Source: Qipengyuania vulgaris (GTDB taxonomy: Bacteria; Pseudomonadota; Alphaproteobacteria; Sphingomonadales; Sphingomonadaceae). Taken from it: a stretch of 64,000 nt of DNA. The translations under genes and the position numbers were made by a program. The notes beneath the pieces were generated by a model that was not told where the DNA came from, searched no databases, and was given only the letters and a program-made list of their open reading frames with translations. Positions 1 to 7,369 of this stretch are shown one piece after another. Location of the stretch: NCBI GenBank assembly GCA_000756795.1, contig CCSI01000002.1, positions 248,001 through 312,000 of the forward strand, given 5' to 3'. Every line of letters begins with the position of its first letter. The first letter of the stretch is position 1.

Positions 1-564
1 CCGCTTCCTGAGCCAGGGACGGGCGTGGTCCTACTTGCCGCGGGCCAGGCGAAGCGGTTCGGCGGCGATAAGCTCATGGCCGAATTTCACGGACGACCCT
101 TGTGGAAACGGGCTGCGGAAACCGCAGAGGCCATCGATTTCAGTGAGCGCGTTGTCGTCATCGGTCCGGATAGTCCGATTGAGAGCCGCTTGGGGTGGAT
201 GCGGGTCGAAAACCAGTTCGCAGAGCAGGGCATGGGCACCTCGATCGCTGCGGGAGTTCGCGCGCTTACCAATTGCGATCGCGTGATCATCATGCTCGCT
301 GACATGCCGCTTGTCTCGCGTACCCATCTTGATCGGCTCATCGCAGCGCAAGGCGTGGCCTTCACGCGCTATCCCGATGGCTCTCCAGGATGTCCGGCGA
401 TTTTTCCGCGCTCGGTTTACCCACTGCTTGAAACCCTCAATGGCGACCGGGGAGCACGAAGCCTCGGTTTGGGAGATGCCGAGCTTATCGCGCCTTCTCA
501 GCAACGCCAACTTACCGATATCGACGAGGTTCGCGACCTTCAGCGTCTGAGGTCCGCCGGTTGA
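1..564 (+). CDS. MobA-like nucleotidyltransferase, 5' end outside window
   Basis: NTP_transf_3 (MobA/MocA-type) nucleotidyltransferase, a family that transfers CMP or GMP to molybdopterin or activates sugar phosphates in the cytosol. The nucleotide-binding start VLLAAGQAKRFGGDKL is visible, followed by the metal-binding DMPL motif near the middle. The frame stays open to base 1, and a GTG at 25 would leave almost nothing before the first beta strand, so the true start probably lies upstream. From GTG 25 it is 179 residues, close to the usual 190-200. The specificity (CTP or GTP) cannot be read, because any XdhC or xanthine dehydrogenase neighbours would lie outside the window. Confidence 0.8.
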   Translation, partial: PLPEPGTGVVLLAAGQAKRFGGDKLMAEFHGRPLWKRAAETAEAIDFSERVVVIGPDSPIESRLGWMRVENQFAEQGMGTSIAAGVRALTNCDRVIIMLADMPLVSRTHLDRLIAAQGVAFTRYPDGSPGCPAIFPRSVYPLLETLNGDRGARSLGLGDAELIAPSQQRQLTDIDEVRDLQRLRSAG

Positions 565-876
565 GGATTAGTGCGGCAATTCGGTAGTCAGGGTGAATTA
601 GTGGCGGCTTTCTGCTGGATTTCATCGAAACCTGCCAGTCCGCTTCCGGCCCCATTTCAGTCAGTCACGGTGAAGGAACTCGATCGGCAGCTTCGGGGCC
701 GTAATCGGACTGTCCGCTATTGGACCCTTTTGTCGAAAAGCTGCCTGTCAGCTAACGACCCGATTCCGGATTTCAGCGCAATCCGCTGCCACGCGTGAGC
801 CTTACGCGCCGATTTGCCTCAGTTGATAGCGGAGCAGGGATTTGACCCTTGGAAACGCAGAATGTGATGGCTGTTA
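565..876. other. Intergenic, no gene seen
   Basis: About 310 bases between the MobA-like gene and the convergent amj gene. The short open frames here show no family signature. The stretch holds a degenerate copy of an intergenic motif (tgtccgct near 708, and gctaacgacccga near 750) that reappears around 3190-3260. I see no clear terminator with a T-tract. Confidence 0.5.
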
Positions 877-1677
877 TCAAATCAGATTCGCGACCCAAAC
901 GATTGCGATTGCCGCGGGCAAAAAGAGTGCCTGTGCTAGCAGGGTCCCAGCGAGGCGGCTTAGCGAGATCCAGGCGATTGCGCGGCGGAAGCTCGGCTCC
1001 GATTGCTTGCCATCGACAACATCATCAGTGAGAATCGACAGGTGCGGGTCGATAAAGAGAAATAGTAGGATGGTCGCAAAGCCGTTCACCACCGCCGACA
1101 ACTGTGAAGCCGTCACCCGGTATTCAGGGTTTAGATAGCCCGCGTAGATAGCAGCAAACACGCCGACTACGAGCAAGGCTTGCGCTACACAATTGGCCGC
1201 CAGGATACCCCACGTAAGTTCTCGCGGTTTTTCCTTCCCGACAGATGCACGGGCCGGGATAGAAATCGACGTGTGAAGGATACGCAAGCCACCTGGCGAG
1301 AAACCTCTCAGAAGCGTCTTGGCTAGTGATTGCCTAGGCTGCACCGCCTCAATTGCATGAGCAAACATACGTTGTGCCGTCGGCACCAGAGCCAAACCCG
1401 CCATCACGCCTACAAGCGCAGACAAAAGGATCAGCCTGAAGTCCGTCTCGAGGTTCGTTGTTATCTGTCCAGCGAGACTGTTTTCAACCCGTTTGGCGAC
1501 CAATGGGGCCAGAAAGCCATTCGATAGGCGTGAGACAAGCAGCAGGACGTTGAACAGAGCAAAGCTCATCGCGATCCGTCCTGTTCGAACGCCAGCTATG
1601 CGTGCTGCGTAAGCCAGCGCGCCAATCAGATTGATGACGAATGCGAGGCATACCACCGCAGTCAAATTCGTATCCAT
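877..1677 (-). CDS. amj: Lipid II flippase Amj family protein
   Basis: DUF2837/Amj family integral membrane protein of 266 residues. In Bacillus subtilis Amj is the alternate lipid II flippase that substitutes for MurJ in peptidoglycan synthesis. The family hallmark is strong at the N-terminus: LIGALAYAARIAGVRTGRIA, then FALFNVLLLVSRLSN. About six to seven hydrophobic segments follow and the protein ends with a membrane helix. It is the last gene of a minus-strand run (2976 to 877) after a TauE/SafE exporter, 45 bases apart. Identity rests on recognising the family pattern; whether it is essential here depends on whether the genome also has murJ. Confidence 0.85.
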   Translation of the reverse strand: MDTNLTAVVCLAFVINLIGALAYAARIAGVRTGRIAMSFALFNVLLLVSRLSNGFLAPLVAKRVENSLAGQITTNLETDFRLILLSALVGVMAGLALVPTAQRMFAHAIEAVQPRQSLAKTLLRGFSPGGLRILHTSISIPARASVGKEKPRELTWGILAANCVAQALLVVGVFAAIYAGYLNPEYRVTASQLSAVVNGFATILLFLFIDPHLSILTDDVVDGKQSEPSFRRAIAWISLSRLAGTLLAQALFLPAAIAIVWVANLI

Positions 1678-1722
1678 TGGAGCTCGCTTTTCCTGTCATC
1701 TGGGTCAGCAAAAATGTGCTGG

Positions 1723-2499
1723 TCAGAATATCCATACCTTGGCGACGGTGAATAAGCTGGTGACCGTCAGCACGGTTGCGACCATGAAGAGAAGCAATCT
1801 AGCATTGATCCGGCTGGTCAGAATTGCGCCGATGGGCGCTGCAATAACGCCCCCGATGATCAGGCCGATAACGGCATGGCTGAATGCAGAGACGCCGAGC
1901 GTGATCAGGAAAGTGATCGAGACCGCAAGCGTGAGCAGAAACTCAGCCGAATTGACCGTGCCGATCGTCGTGCGCGGGTCACCGCCCTGCACCAATAAGT
2001 TCGACGTGACCACTGGTCCCCAGCCGCCACCGCCAGCGCTGTCGAGAAAACCACCTACAAAGGCGAGCGGTCTGGTGAACTTTGGATCCTGGAAGCGCGG
2101 CCAGCGTCCGAAAAAGATCGCTTTGTAAAAAAGGAAGATACCGATAGCGGCTAGGTAAAGCATGACGAATGGTTTTGCCGCAGAAGCATCCACGCTTGAA
2201 AGGACATACGCGCCCAGCACGCCAGCGATGACGCCGGCTGGCACCAAGCGCCAAAAGAGCGGCCAGTTGATGTTTTTTCGCCATAGATGGCTTGCACCGG
2301 AAGTGCCCGTAGTAAACACCTCTACGAGGTGAACGCTCGCCGAAGCAGTTGCTGGTGGCACGCCAAGGACGCTGACAAGCATGGTCTGGGTGATTACCCC
2401 GAACGCCATGCCAAGCGCGCCATCGATGATCTGCGCTGCAAAGCCGACAAGGATGAACGGGAGGAGGTTTGCCGCTAAGGGCGCAATCGCATCGAACAC
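1723..2499 (-). CDS. TauE/SafE family sulfite/anion exporter
   Basis: Membrane permease of the TauE/SafE family (258 residues, typical length), with about eight predicted helices and the duplicated glycine-rich helix pattern. One repeat begins LPFILVGFAAQIIDGALGMAFG; the second has GGFLDSAGGGGWGPV. Family members export sulfite, sulfoacetate or related organosulfur anions across the inner membrane; the substrate cannot be inferred here. It sits in a minus-strand operon between a 31-residue membrane peptide upstream and amj downstream. A second, unrelated-looking TauE/SafE gene lies at 56053. Confidence 0.88.
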   Translation of the reverse strand: MFDAIAPLAANLLPFILVGFAAQIIDGALGMAFGVITQTMLVSVLGVPPATASASVHLVEVFTTGTSGASHLWRKNINWPLFWRLVPAGVIAGVLGAYVLSSVDASAAKPFVMLYLAAIGIFLFYKAIFFGRWPRFQDPKFTRPLAFVGGFLDSAGGGGWGPVVTSNLLVQGGDPRTTIGTVNSAEFLLTLAVSITFLITLGVSAFSHAVIGLIIGGVIAAPIGAILTSRINARLLLFMVATVLTVTSLFTVAKVWIF

Positions 2500-2571
2500 G
2501 GGCGTAAACTTTCGATTAAATGCGGCAAGCGCGCAGTTGCAAACCTTCAGCTGGTTCTTTGACGTTTACCC

Positions 2572-2667
2572 TCAATGCGGCAGGAACAGCGCTGCCGTCG
2601 CTGTCAGGAACATCAGCGTCAGAACCCCAAATGCAAGATCGGTGTTGGTCGCATTCGGTTTAGACAT
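2572..2667 (-). CDS. 31-residue single-helix membrane peptide
   Basis: Small open frame beginning MSKPNATNTD, followed by one hydrophobic helix of about 18 residues and ending LPH. The ATG at 2667 lies three bases after the stop of the upstream gene (2671), and a G-rich stretch about ten bases before it could act as ribosome binding site, so translation is probably coupled. The TauE gene follows 72 bases downstream. The size and shape resemble accessory membrane peptides such as CydX or CcoS, but there is no sequence signature to name it. Position, coupling and a clean helix support it being real; no function is assigned. Confidence 0.5.
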   Translation of the reverse strand: MSKPNATNTDLAFGVLTLMFLTATAALFLPH

Positions 2668-2670
2668 AGT

Positions 2671-2976
2671 TCAAACCCCCAGCCAACTCGCGACCACCAT
2701 CGCGAGGATAATCAGAGATACCACGACCCAGAGGGTCGTCATCTGCGCTGCTACACGCAGATGCGACTTCTGTTCGGAAAGGAACTGAGAAATTTTCGGA
2801 CGTAATAGCGGGTCGCAGGTTAACAGGGCCGTATCGATAGCTGGCGAAGCCCTGTAGAAGTCGCGTAGTTCGCTGAGTTCATTTTCTTCAAGTTGGGGAT
2901 AGCGTGTGAGCAACTCACTCGCTCTCAATCGCGCGTCCGGGTTTCCTTCCCGAAACTGCGAAACAGCTGGTTCCAT
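2671..2976 (-). CDS. Tail-anchored hypothetical protein
   Basis: A 101-residue protein starting MEPAVSQFREG (chosen over the ATG at 2997 because the extra residues look non-coding). It has a charged helical region of about 75 residues followed by one C-terminal transmembrane helix (TTLWVVVSLIILAMVVASW), i.e. a tail anchor with the soluble part in the cytosol. The soluble part has a LxxYPQLxExELxxLxxF pattern that recalls short protein-protein interaction modules. It is the first gene of the operon leading to TauE and amj. I do not recognise the family. Confidence 0.6.
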   Translation of the reverse strand: MEPAVSQFREGNPDARLRASELLTRYPQLEENELSELRDFYRASPAIDTALLTCDPLLRPKISQFLSEQKSHLRVAAQMTTLWVVVSLIILAMVVASWLGV

Positions 2977-3340
2977 GTTTTGAGATATTCCGAGCACACA
3001 GTAGGCGGGTGCTCACGCGCGACGGCAACTCAGCCGTAGCAGACGGTCGTATAGTCTCATTCTTGCGTGCGGGAAAGTGGTTTATTGGCCAGAAAGATTG
3101 GAAACGGAAGGGGGTAGGCTCCGCCGACAAACAAGATTAGGCGCCGCTATTTTTTCCTAAAGTTCGAGGCCGACGCGGAAGTCCGCTTTCCACCCACTTC
3201 GTGACAGCTTCGCCGAGCTAGCGATGTGCCAAAAGCGGACCAGCGGCTGACGACCCGATAGCTGACAATCGCGTGCGCAAGCGAACTCGTGCGTTTCGAT
3301 GGTAAACCGTCAATTCACCTCTAAATTTTTACGCCTTCCG
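2977..3340. other. Divergent intergenic region with repeat motif
   Basis: Holds the promoter region of the minus-strand 2976-877 operon and, at its right end, approaches the ECF-type promoter of the coiled-coil gene. Around 3180-3260 it carries a copy of a dispersed motif: gtccgctttccaccc, then aaaagcggacc and gctgacgacccga. No convincing reading frame is present. Confidence 0.5.
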
Positions 3341-3370
3341 GGAATAATCCGCCCCGGCTTTTCGTCTTCG
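3341..3370 (+). promoter_or_regulatory. ECF-type promoter, copy 1
   Basis: GGAATAA at 3341-3347, 15 bases, then CGTCTTCG at 3363-3370. The same -35 heptamer, same spacing and same -10 octamer occur before the sigma gene at 6805-6834. GGAA/CGTC is the usual shape of ECF sigma promoters. It would give a leader of about 50 bases before the ATG at 3426, which has an aaagga ribosome site. Inferred target of the sigma factor encoded at 6839. Confidence 0.75.
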
Positions 3371-3425
3371 TCCGGAATGCGCGTCACTGTGCGCATCACA
3401 AAGATAGAACCGAAAGGAACGAGAA

Positions 3426-4082
3426 ATGAAAATGATCGCTCACAGCACCTCGCTTCTTGCGCTTGCTGCTGCAGCAGGACTGGCTTCGACGCCCGTCGCG
3501 GCACAGGATTCGGAGGACGAGTCCACCGAGATCCAGAACGAATATGATTCCGACGCAGCCGAGGCGCAGGCGGAGTACGACCGCGATGCTGCGGAAGCCG
3601 TTGCGGAATACGAAGAGGAAGTTGCGGAGATCGAAGGCGAGCGTGCAGAAGCACAGCGCGAGCTCGATGCAGTCCTGAACGATGCAACCGCGTCGGCAGA
3701 AGATATTGCGGAAGCCCAGGCGGACTTCGATGAGAAGATGGCTGAACTCGACGAGGAACTCGCCGAGGAAGAGGCCGAACTGGCCGAAGAACTCGCCGAT
3801 ATCGAAAATGATCTGCAGGAAGACCTCGACGATATCGAGGAAGACCGCCTCGAAGATCTCGCAGACAATGCCGAGGATGCCGAGGAAGAGGCTCGTGAAG
3901 CCGAGGAAGAAGCGCGTGAGGCTGCCGCTGAAGCTGAAGAAGAGGCACGCGAGGCCGCTGAGGAAGCCGAGGAAGAAGCTCGCGAAGCAGCCGAGGAAGC
4001 TGAAGAGGCCGCTCGTGAAGCAGCTGAGGAAGCTGCTGAAGAAGCAGCTGAAGAAGAAGCTGAGGACGAAGTCGACGACTAA
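3426..4082 (+). CDS. Secreted Glu/Ala-rich coiled-coil protein
   Basis: A 218-residue, extremely acidic protein. A signal peptide of about 26 residues ends in a PVAAQ cleavage site, so it is exported to the periplasm or beyond. The mature part is almost continuous predicted coiled coil: first a region rich in AEYD/AEYE blocks, then from residue 153 a set of 11-residue repeats of the form EEAREAAEEAE. Eleven-residue periodicity favours a right-handed coiled coil rather than a heptad one. It is preceded by an ECF-type promoter and followed by an outer-membrane barrel gene. The secreted protease at 5207 carries a similar Glu/Ala segment with the shared block EEEAREAEEEARE. No enzymatic domain; a structural, spacer or chaperone-like role is possible but not shown. 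Confidence 0.85.
   Translation: MKMIAHSTSLLALAAAAGLASTPVAAQDSEDESTEIQNEYDSDAAEAQAEYDRDAAEAVAEYEEEVAEIEGERAEAQRELDAVLNDATASAEDIAEAQADFDEKMAELDEELAEEEAELAEELADIENDLQEDLDDIEEDRLEDLADNAEDAEEEAREAEEEAREAAAEAEEEAREAAEEAEEEAREAAEEAEEAAREAAEEAAEEAAEEEAEDEVDD
3882..4067 (+). repeat. 33-bp-unit degenerate tandem repeat coding EEAREAAEEAE
   Basis: Within the coiled-coil gene, five successive imperfect 33-base units encode 11-residue repeats starting EEAREA. Codon choice varies between units (gaa/gag, gct/gcc/gca), so the repeat is conserved better in protein than in DNA, which suggests selection on the helix rather than recent DNA expansion. Confidence 0.7.
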
Positions 4083-4139
4083 GCCGGCATTCGTATTTGG
4101 TCCCGGGAGGCGCGCCTTTGGAATATTCGGAGTTTTACA

Positions 4140-5045
4140 ATGAAAACATCTTCAGTCGCCCGCGCCCTGGCTTGCTCGACCATCCTGGTTTCGACCAGTG
4201 CCTTGGCAGATGATCAATTTTCGCTCGAGCTCGAAGCCGGCACATTCTACGATAGTCAGCTGGTCGTCGACGAAATCGATACGCAATTGGATGCCGGCGA
4301 TCTCGCGTTCAGGCTGGGTGCCGATGCCGAATTCGAGGCTATCGACACAGACGCGTTCGAGTTGGAGCTCGGCTACAACTTCGGTCAGACGCTCTACACC
4401 GATTCAGACGAGTTCAACCTGCAGTCTCACACTGCAAGTGTCGATGTCGGAACTCGCGTCATCGGACCGCGTGTCGGTGCTCGCTATGCATTCTCGCACT
4501 ACCGTTTGGGTGGTGACGCACTGTTCGATATGCAGAGCATTACGCCGAGCATCTCGGGTTTCGTGGCCGATGAACTCTTCGCGCGTGCATATTACCAGTA
4601 TGCCGACAAGGACTTTTCGACCCTCGACGAACGCGATGCGACGGCCAATCAGGTGGGTGGTAGCCTATTCAAGTTCTACAACGACAATGCCGGCTTCTTC
4701 TCGGTCGCCGGTCGTTGGGAAGATGAAGATGCTGTAGATCCCGCGCTCGACTACGACGGCTTCGTGATCGGGGCTGATTGGCGTATTCCGCTTGCCGGTG
4801 GCCGTGGCGGCACTCGTCTTCAGTTCGGCGTTGACTATCGGGATCGCGACTACAAGGCGATCACGCCTTCGATCAACGAAGTCCGAACCGAAGAGCGCCT
4901 TCGTGGCGAAGCCGAGCTGACGGTGCCGGTGACCGAAAGTCTCAGCATCGAGACTGGCTATCGCTATACGAACCGCAACTCGAATCTGCCCTCTGCAGAT
5001 TACAATGAGCATCGTTTGAGCGCCGGGGTTATCCTTGAGCTCTGA
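4140..5045 (+). CDS. Outer-membrane beta-barrel protein
   Basis: A 301-residue protein with a 23-residue signal peptide (cut after ALADD) and a mature part made of alternating-residue strands rich in aromatic and acidic positions, such as FELELGYNFG, RVGARYAFSHYRLG and GTRLQFGVDYRDRDY. The C-terminus closes with a final strand, HRLSAGVILEL, as expected for BAM-assembled barrels, although it ends in Leu rather than Phe. About 12 to 14 strands fit the length. It resembles the barrel of porin-like or SLAM-type proteins without a clear family call. It lies 57 bases after the coiled-coil gene, probably in the same transcript. Confidence 0.75.
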   Translation: MKTSSVARALACSTILVSTSALADDQFSLELEAGTFYDSQLVVDEIDTQLDAGDLAFRLGADAEFEAIDTDAFELELGYNFGQTLYTDSDEFNLQSHTASVDVGTRVIGPRVGARYAFSHYRLGGDALFDMQSITPSISGFVADELFARAYYQYADKDFSTLDERDATANQVGGSLFKFYNDNAGFFSVAGRWEDEDAVDPALDYDGFVIGADWRIPLAGGRGGTRLQFGVDYRDRDYKAITPSINEVRTEERLRGEAELTVPVTESLSIETGYRYTNRNSNLPSADYNEHRLSAGVILEL

Positions 5046-5147
5046 CCGTTCCGCCTTGGCGCAAATCCCGCGTGACCTCGGCTTTCCCTGCCAAGGGAAC
5101 CGGGCAACTCGCGCTACCGCCGCGTGGTATCAGAATTGAACAGATAT

Positions 5148-5177
5148 CGGCCCGCTTGTGATACTGCAGGCGGGCCG
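5148..5177 (+). other. Hairpin before the S8 protease gene
   Basis: Perfect 8-bp stem: cggcccgc at 5148-5155 and gcgggccg at 5170-5177, with a 14-base loop. No T-tract follows. It sits 29 bases before the protease ATG, so it may be a transcript-processing or attenuating structure between the barrel and protease genes rather than a standard terminator. Confidence 0.45.
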
Positions 5178-5206
5178 GTGTCACCTCGCTGGACTATTCG
5201 AGAAGC

Positions 5207-6772
5207 ATGAGCCCGATCAAAATCTTCCTGCCGGTTCTTTCCTCGGCGCTGCTTGGTTGCTTGGTGGCGACCCCGGCGAGCGCTCAGGACTTCGACGATG
5301 ACATCGAAGAGGCCGCTGAGGAGGCCGCAGAAGAGGCTGCAGAAAAGGCTGCAGAAGAGGCTGCAGAAGAGGCTGCGGAAGAAGCTGCCGACGCGGCGCA
5401 AGAGGCAGCTGAGGAAGCTGCCGAGAGCGCAGCCGAAGACGCAGCGGAAGGTGCTGCCGAAGACGCTGCCGATAATGCAGCCGAAGTTGCCGAGGAAGCT
5501 GCCGAGAAAGCCGAGGAACTGGCCGAAGAATTCGCCGAGGCTCGCGAAGAATTCGAAGAAGAAGCTCGAGAGGCGGAGGAAGAGGCGCGCGAGGAAGCTC
5601 TTGAATCGGAAGAAGATGAAGCAGACGAGCGTGAAGACGAGGAAGAGGTTCGCCGCGAAGAGCTGTCCGGCACCATGGGCCAGCGCACGATCGAGATCTC
5701 TACTGACGAAGATGGCCACGAAATACGTTTTGGTGAAAAGCTTGTCCTGGTCGATGTCGATAGCGCTGATCGCCTCGAAGAGAATGGCTTCCAGGTCATC
5801 GAGAAAACCGAGCTCCTGAGTCTAGGCAAAGTCCTCGTCCGCGTCGCTACGAATGGCCGCAACTTCGACGAGGAGATGGAAGGGCTCGGCGTTGGCACTT
5901 CCAACGCGGAGGCTGACAATAACCACATATACCGTCCAAACGGGCGGGACAGACAAGGCGTCGGGGGGGCGGTCTATCGCCCCGCGTCCTTCATTCCACG
6001 TCGCACTGCAGGCCAGTTGGCAAACCGTCGTATCGGACTGATTGATACGGGTCTCGACCAAAGCCATCCCGCCCTTGCTGGCAGGCAGATCGAGACGCGC
6101 AGTTTTCTCGCAAGGAATGCGTCCGAGCCTACCGGCCACGGAACTGCTGTGGCCTCCATCCTCGTGGGCAAGGGTGGCGGATTCGAGGGCCTGGCTCCCG
6201 AGGCCAAACTGTTCGCAGCTTCGGTGTTCCAGGCGGCGCCCGAAACGGGTGTGACAACGACTGCTGCCGATCTTGTCGAAGCCATCGACTGGCTGCTGGA
6301 GAGCCGCGTCCCGATAGCCAACATGAGCCTCTCTGGTCCGCCAAATGCCATTCTGAGAACGGCTATTCGAAGGGCACGGGACAAGGGCATGCTAATCGTC
6401 GCTGCCGTGGGCAACGGCGGCCCGACCGCAGAGCCAGCCTATCCGGCCGCCTATCCGGAGGTTGTCGCCGTTACAGCGGTTGGACGCGGAAACAGAGTTT
6501 ATCGACTGGCCGGTCGCGGCAGTCATGTGGCTTTCGCTGCGCCGGGCGTCGACATTATGAGCGCTGAGGCGGGCACGGACGGATATTATTCGGAATCCGG
6601 CACTTCATTTGCTGCCCCATTTGTCTCGGCGACCTTCCTGCTGCGCTGCAATTCAGGTGGCAAGCTGTGTGAAGACTTGCCTCGCCACTATAGGGCTCTT
6701 GCCCGTCGGGCTCTCGACCTGGGTGAAAATGGACGTGACAACACATATGGATATGGCTTGATCAGACCATGA
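5207..6772 (+). CDS. Secreted S8 subtilisin-like protease with Glu/Ala coiled-coil N-terminus
   Basis: A 521-residue exported protein. A signal peptide (about 27 residues, cut after ASA) is followed by roughly 120 residues of Glu/Ala-rich helix with EEAA repeats, a linker domain (about 155-260) and a C-terminal subtilisin domain. The catalytic triad is complete: Asp280 in IDTGLD, His311 in GHGTAVASI and Ser467 in GTSFAAP. The Glu/Ala segment ends with the same EEEAREAEEEARE block as the protein at 3426, so the two may associate through like coiled coils. The gene is followed 66 bases later by the ECF sigma gene. A role in cutting an envelope protein or the anti-sigma factor is inference from position only. 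Confidence 0.88.
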   Translation: MSPIKIFLPVLSSALLGCLVATPASAQDFDDDIEEAAEEAAEEAAEKAAEEAAEEAAEEAADAAQEAAEEAAESAAEDAAEGAAEDAADNAAEVAEEAAEKAEELAEEFAEAREEFEEEAREAEEEAREEALESEEDEADEREDEEEVRREELSGTMGQRTIEISTDEDGHEIRFGEKLVLVDVDSADRLEENGFQVIEKTELLSLGKVLVRVATNGRNFDEEMEGLGVGTSNAEADNNHIYRPNGRDRQGVGGAVYRPASFIPRRTAGQLANRRIGLIDTGLDQSHPALAGRQIETRSFLARNASEPTGHGTAVASILVGKGGGFEGLAPEAKLFAASVFQAAPETGVTTTAADLVEAIDWLLESRVPIANMSLSGPPNAILRTAIRRARDKGMLIVAAVGNGGPTAEPAYPAAYPEVVAVTAVGRGNRVYRLAGRGSHVAFAAPGVDIMSAEAGTDGYYSESGTSFAAPFVSATFLLRCNSGGKLCEDLPRHYRALARRALDLGENGRDNTYGYGLIRP

Positions 6773-6789
6773 TCCTTGCCTCCAGATAT

Positions 6790-6812
6790 TTTATTCCGAG
6801 ACACGGAATAAA
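6790..6812. promoter_or_regulatory. 9-bp inverted repeat overlapping the sigma-gene -35
   Basis: Perfect arms tttattccg (6790-6798) and cggaataaa (6804-6812) around agaca. The right arm contains the -35 element GGAATAA. There is no T-tract, so an operator, or overlapping divergent ECF-type elements, is likelier than a terminator. The copy-1 promoter has only a short ttccgggaa version of this symmetry. Confidence 0.55.
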
Positions 6813-6834
6813 CGGGGCCTCTTATCCGTCTTCG
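6805..6834 (+). promoter_or_regulatory. ECF-type promoter, copy 2 (probable autoregulation)
   Basis: GGAATAA at 6805-6811, 15 bases, CGTCTTCG at 6827-6834, identical in both boxes and spacing to the element at 3341-3370. It lies immediately before the sigma gene, as expected for ECF autoregulation. Transcription would start about at 6838-6842, on top of the ATG at 6839, implying a leaderless or nearly leaderless mRNA. Confidence 0.75.
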
Positions 6835-6838
6835 AGAC

Positions 6839-7369
6839 ATGCAGAGTAAAGCGTCACCCCGGCTCCAGGCCGAGCTTGCCGCGTTGCTGACGCCGCTTCG
6901 GCGTTACTGTTATTCGCTCACAGGAAATCCCTATGACGCGGATGACCTCCTGCACGATACTTTGGAGCGCCTCCTGACACGCGGAGCTCCAGTGGAAGCC
7001 GACACCCTGCGCTGGGCCTTGCGGGTCTGTCGCAATCGGTGGGTTGATGAGATCCGATCACGCCAAGTGCGTGCAGCCGGTGACATTGACGAGATGCCGG
7101 ATGCTGTCGCGGTGGATGGCGAAGGCGAAATGGAAGGGCGAATGGCCCTGTTTGGTGCGGAGAGCGCGATCGCATCGCTGCCGCAGGAGTTCAGGGAGGT
7201 CCTGATGCTCGTGGCGGTCGAGGGCATGAAATACAAGGAAGCGGCCGAGTTGATCGGCGTTCCGGTAGGCACGGTGATGAGCAGGCTCGCGCGCGCAAGA
7301 AAGGCGCTTGCCGAATATGAGGCTCGCGAACCAACCAATGTCGTACAGTTCGACAGGAGCAAGAAATGA
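6839..7369 (+). CDS. ECF-type RNA polymerase sigma factor
   Basis: A 176-residue sigma-70 family protein with only regions 2 and 4, the ECF architecture. Region 2 is visible as the YDADDLLHDTLERLL helix and the RWALRVCRNRWVDEIR segment; region 4 as LPQEFREVLMLVAVEGMKYK and the helix-turn-helix IGVPVGTVMSRLARAR. The ATG at 6839 is needed to keep region 2 intact, although it almost coincides with the expected transcription start. The stop overlaps the anti-sigma start (ATGA at 7366-7369). By the two matching promoter elements it probably controls its own gene and the coiled-coil/barrel/protease genes. Confidence 0.92.
   Translation: MQSKASPRLQAELAALLTPLRRYCYSLTGNPYDADDLLHDTLERLLTRGAPVEADTLRWALRVCRNRWVDEIRSRQVRAAGDIDEMPDAVAVDGEGEMEGRMALFGAESAIASLPQEFREVLMLVAVEGMKYKEAAELIGVPVGTVMSRLARARKALAEYEAREPTNVVQFDRSKK

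Noticed and set aside
571-798. 75-codon frame in the first intergenic region
   Set aside because: No ribosome site, no recognisable family, overlaps a repeat motif.
3440-3868. Ser-rich frames opposite the coiled-coil gene and a similar one at 5284-5928
   Set aside because: Antisense reading of Glu/Ala codons gives Ser-rich low-complexity translations; no start signals or domains.
4089-4139. A third ECF promoter (ggaatatt near 4121) before the barrel gene
   Set aside because: It lies just 15 bases before the start codon and has no -10 at the right distance; the barrel is more likely read through from 3341.
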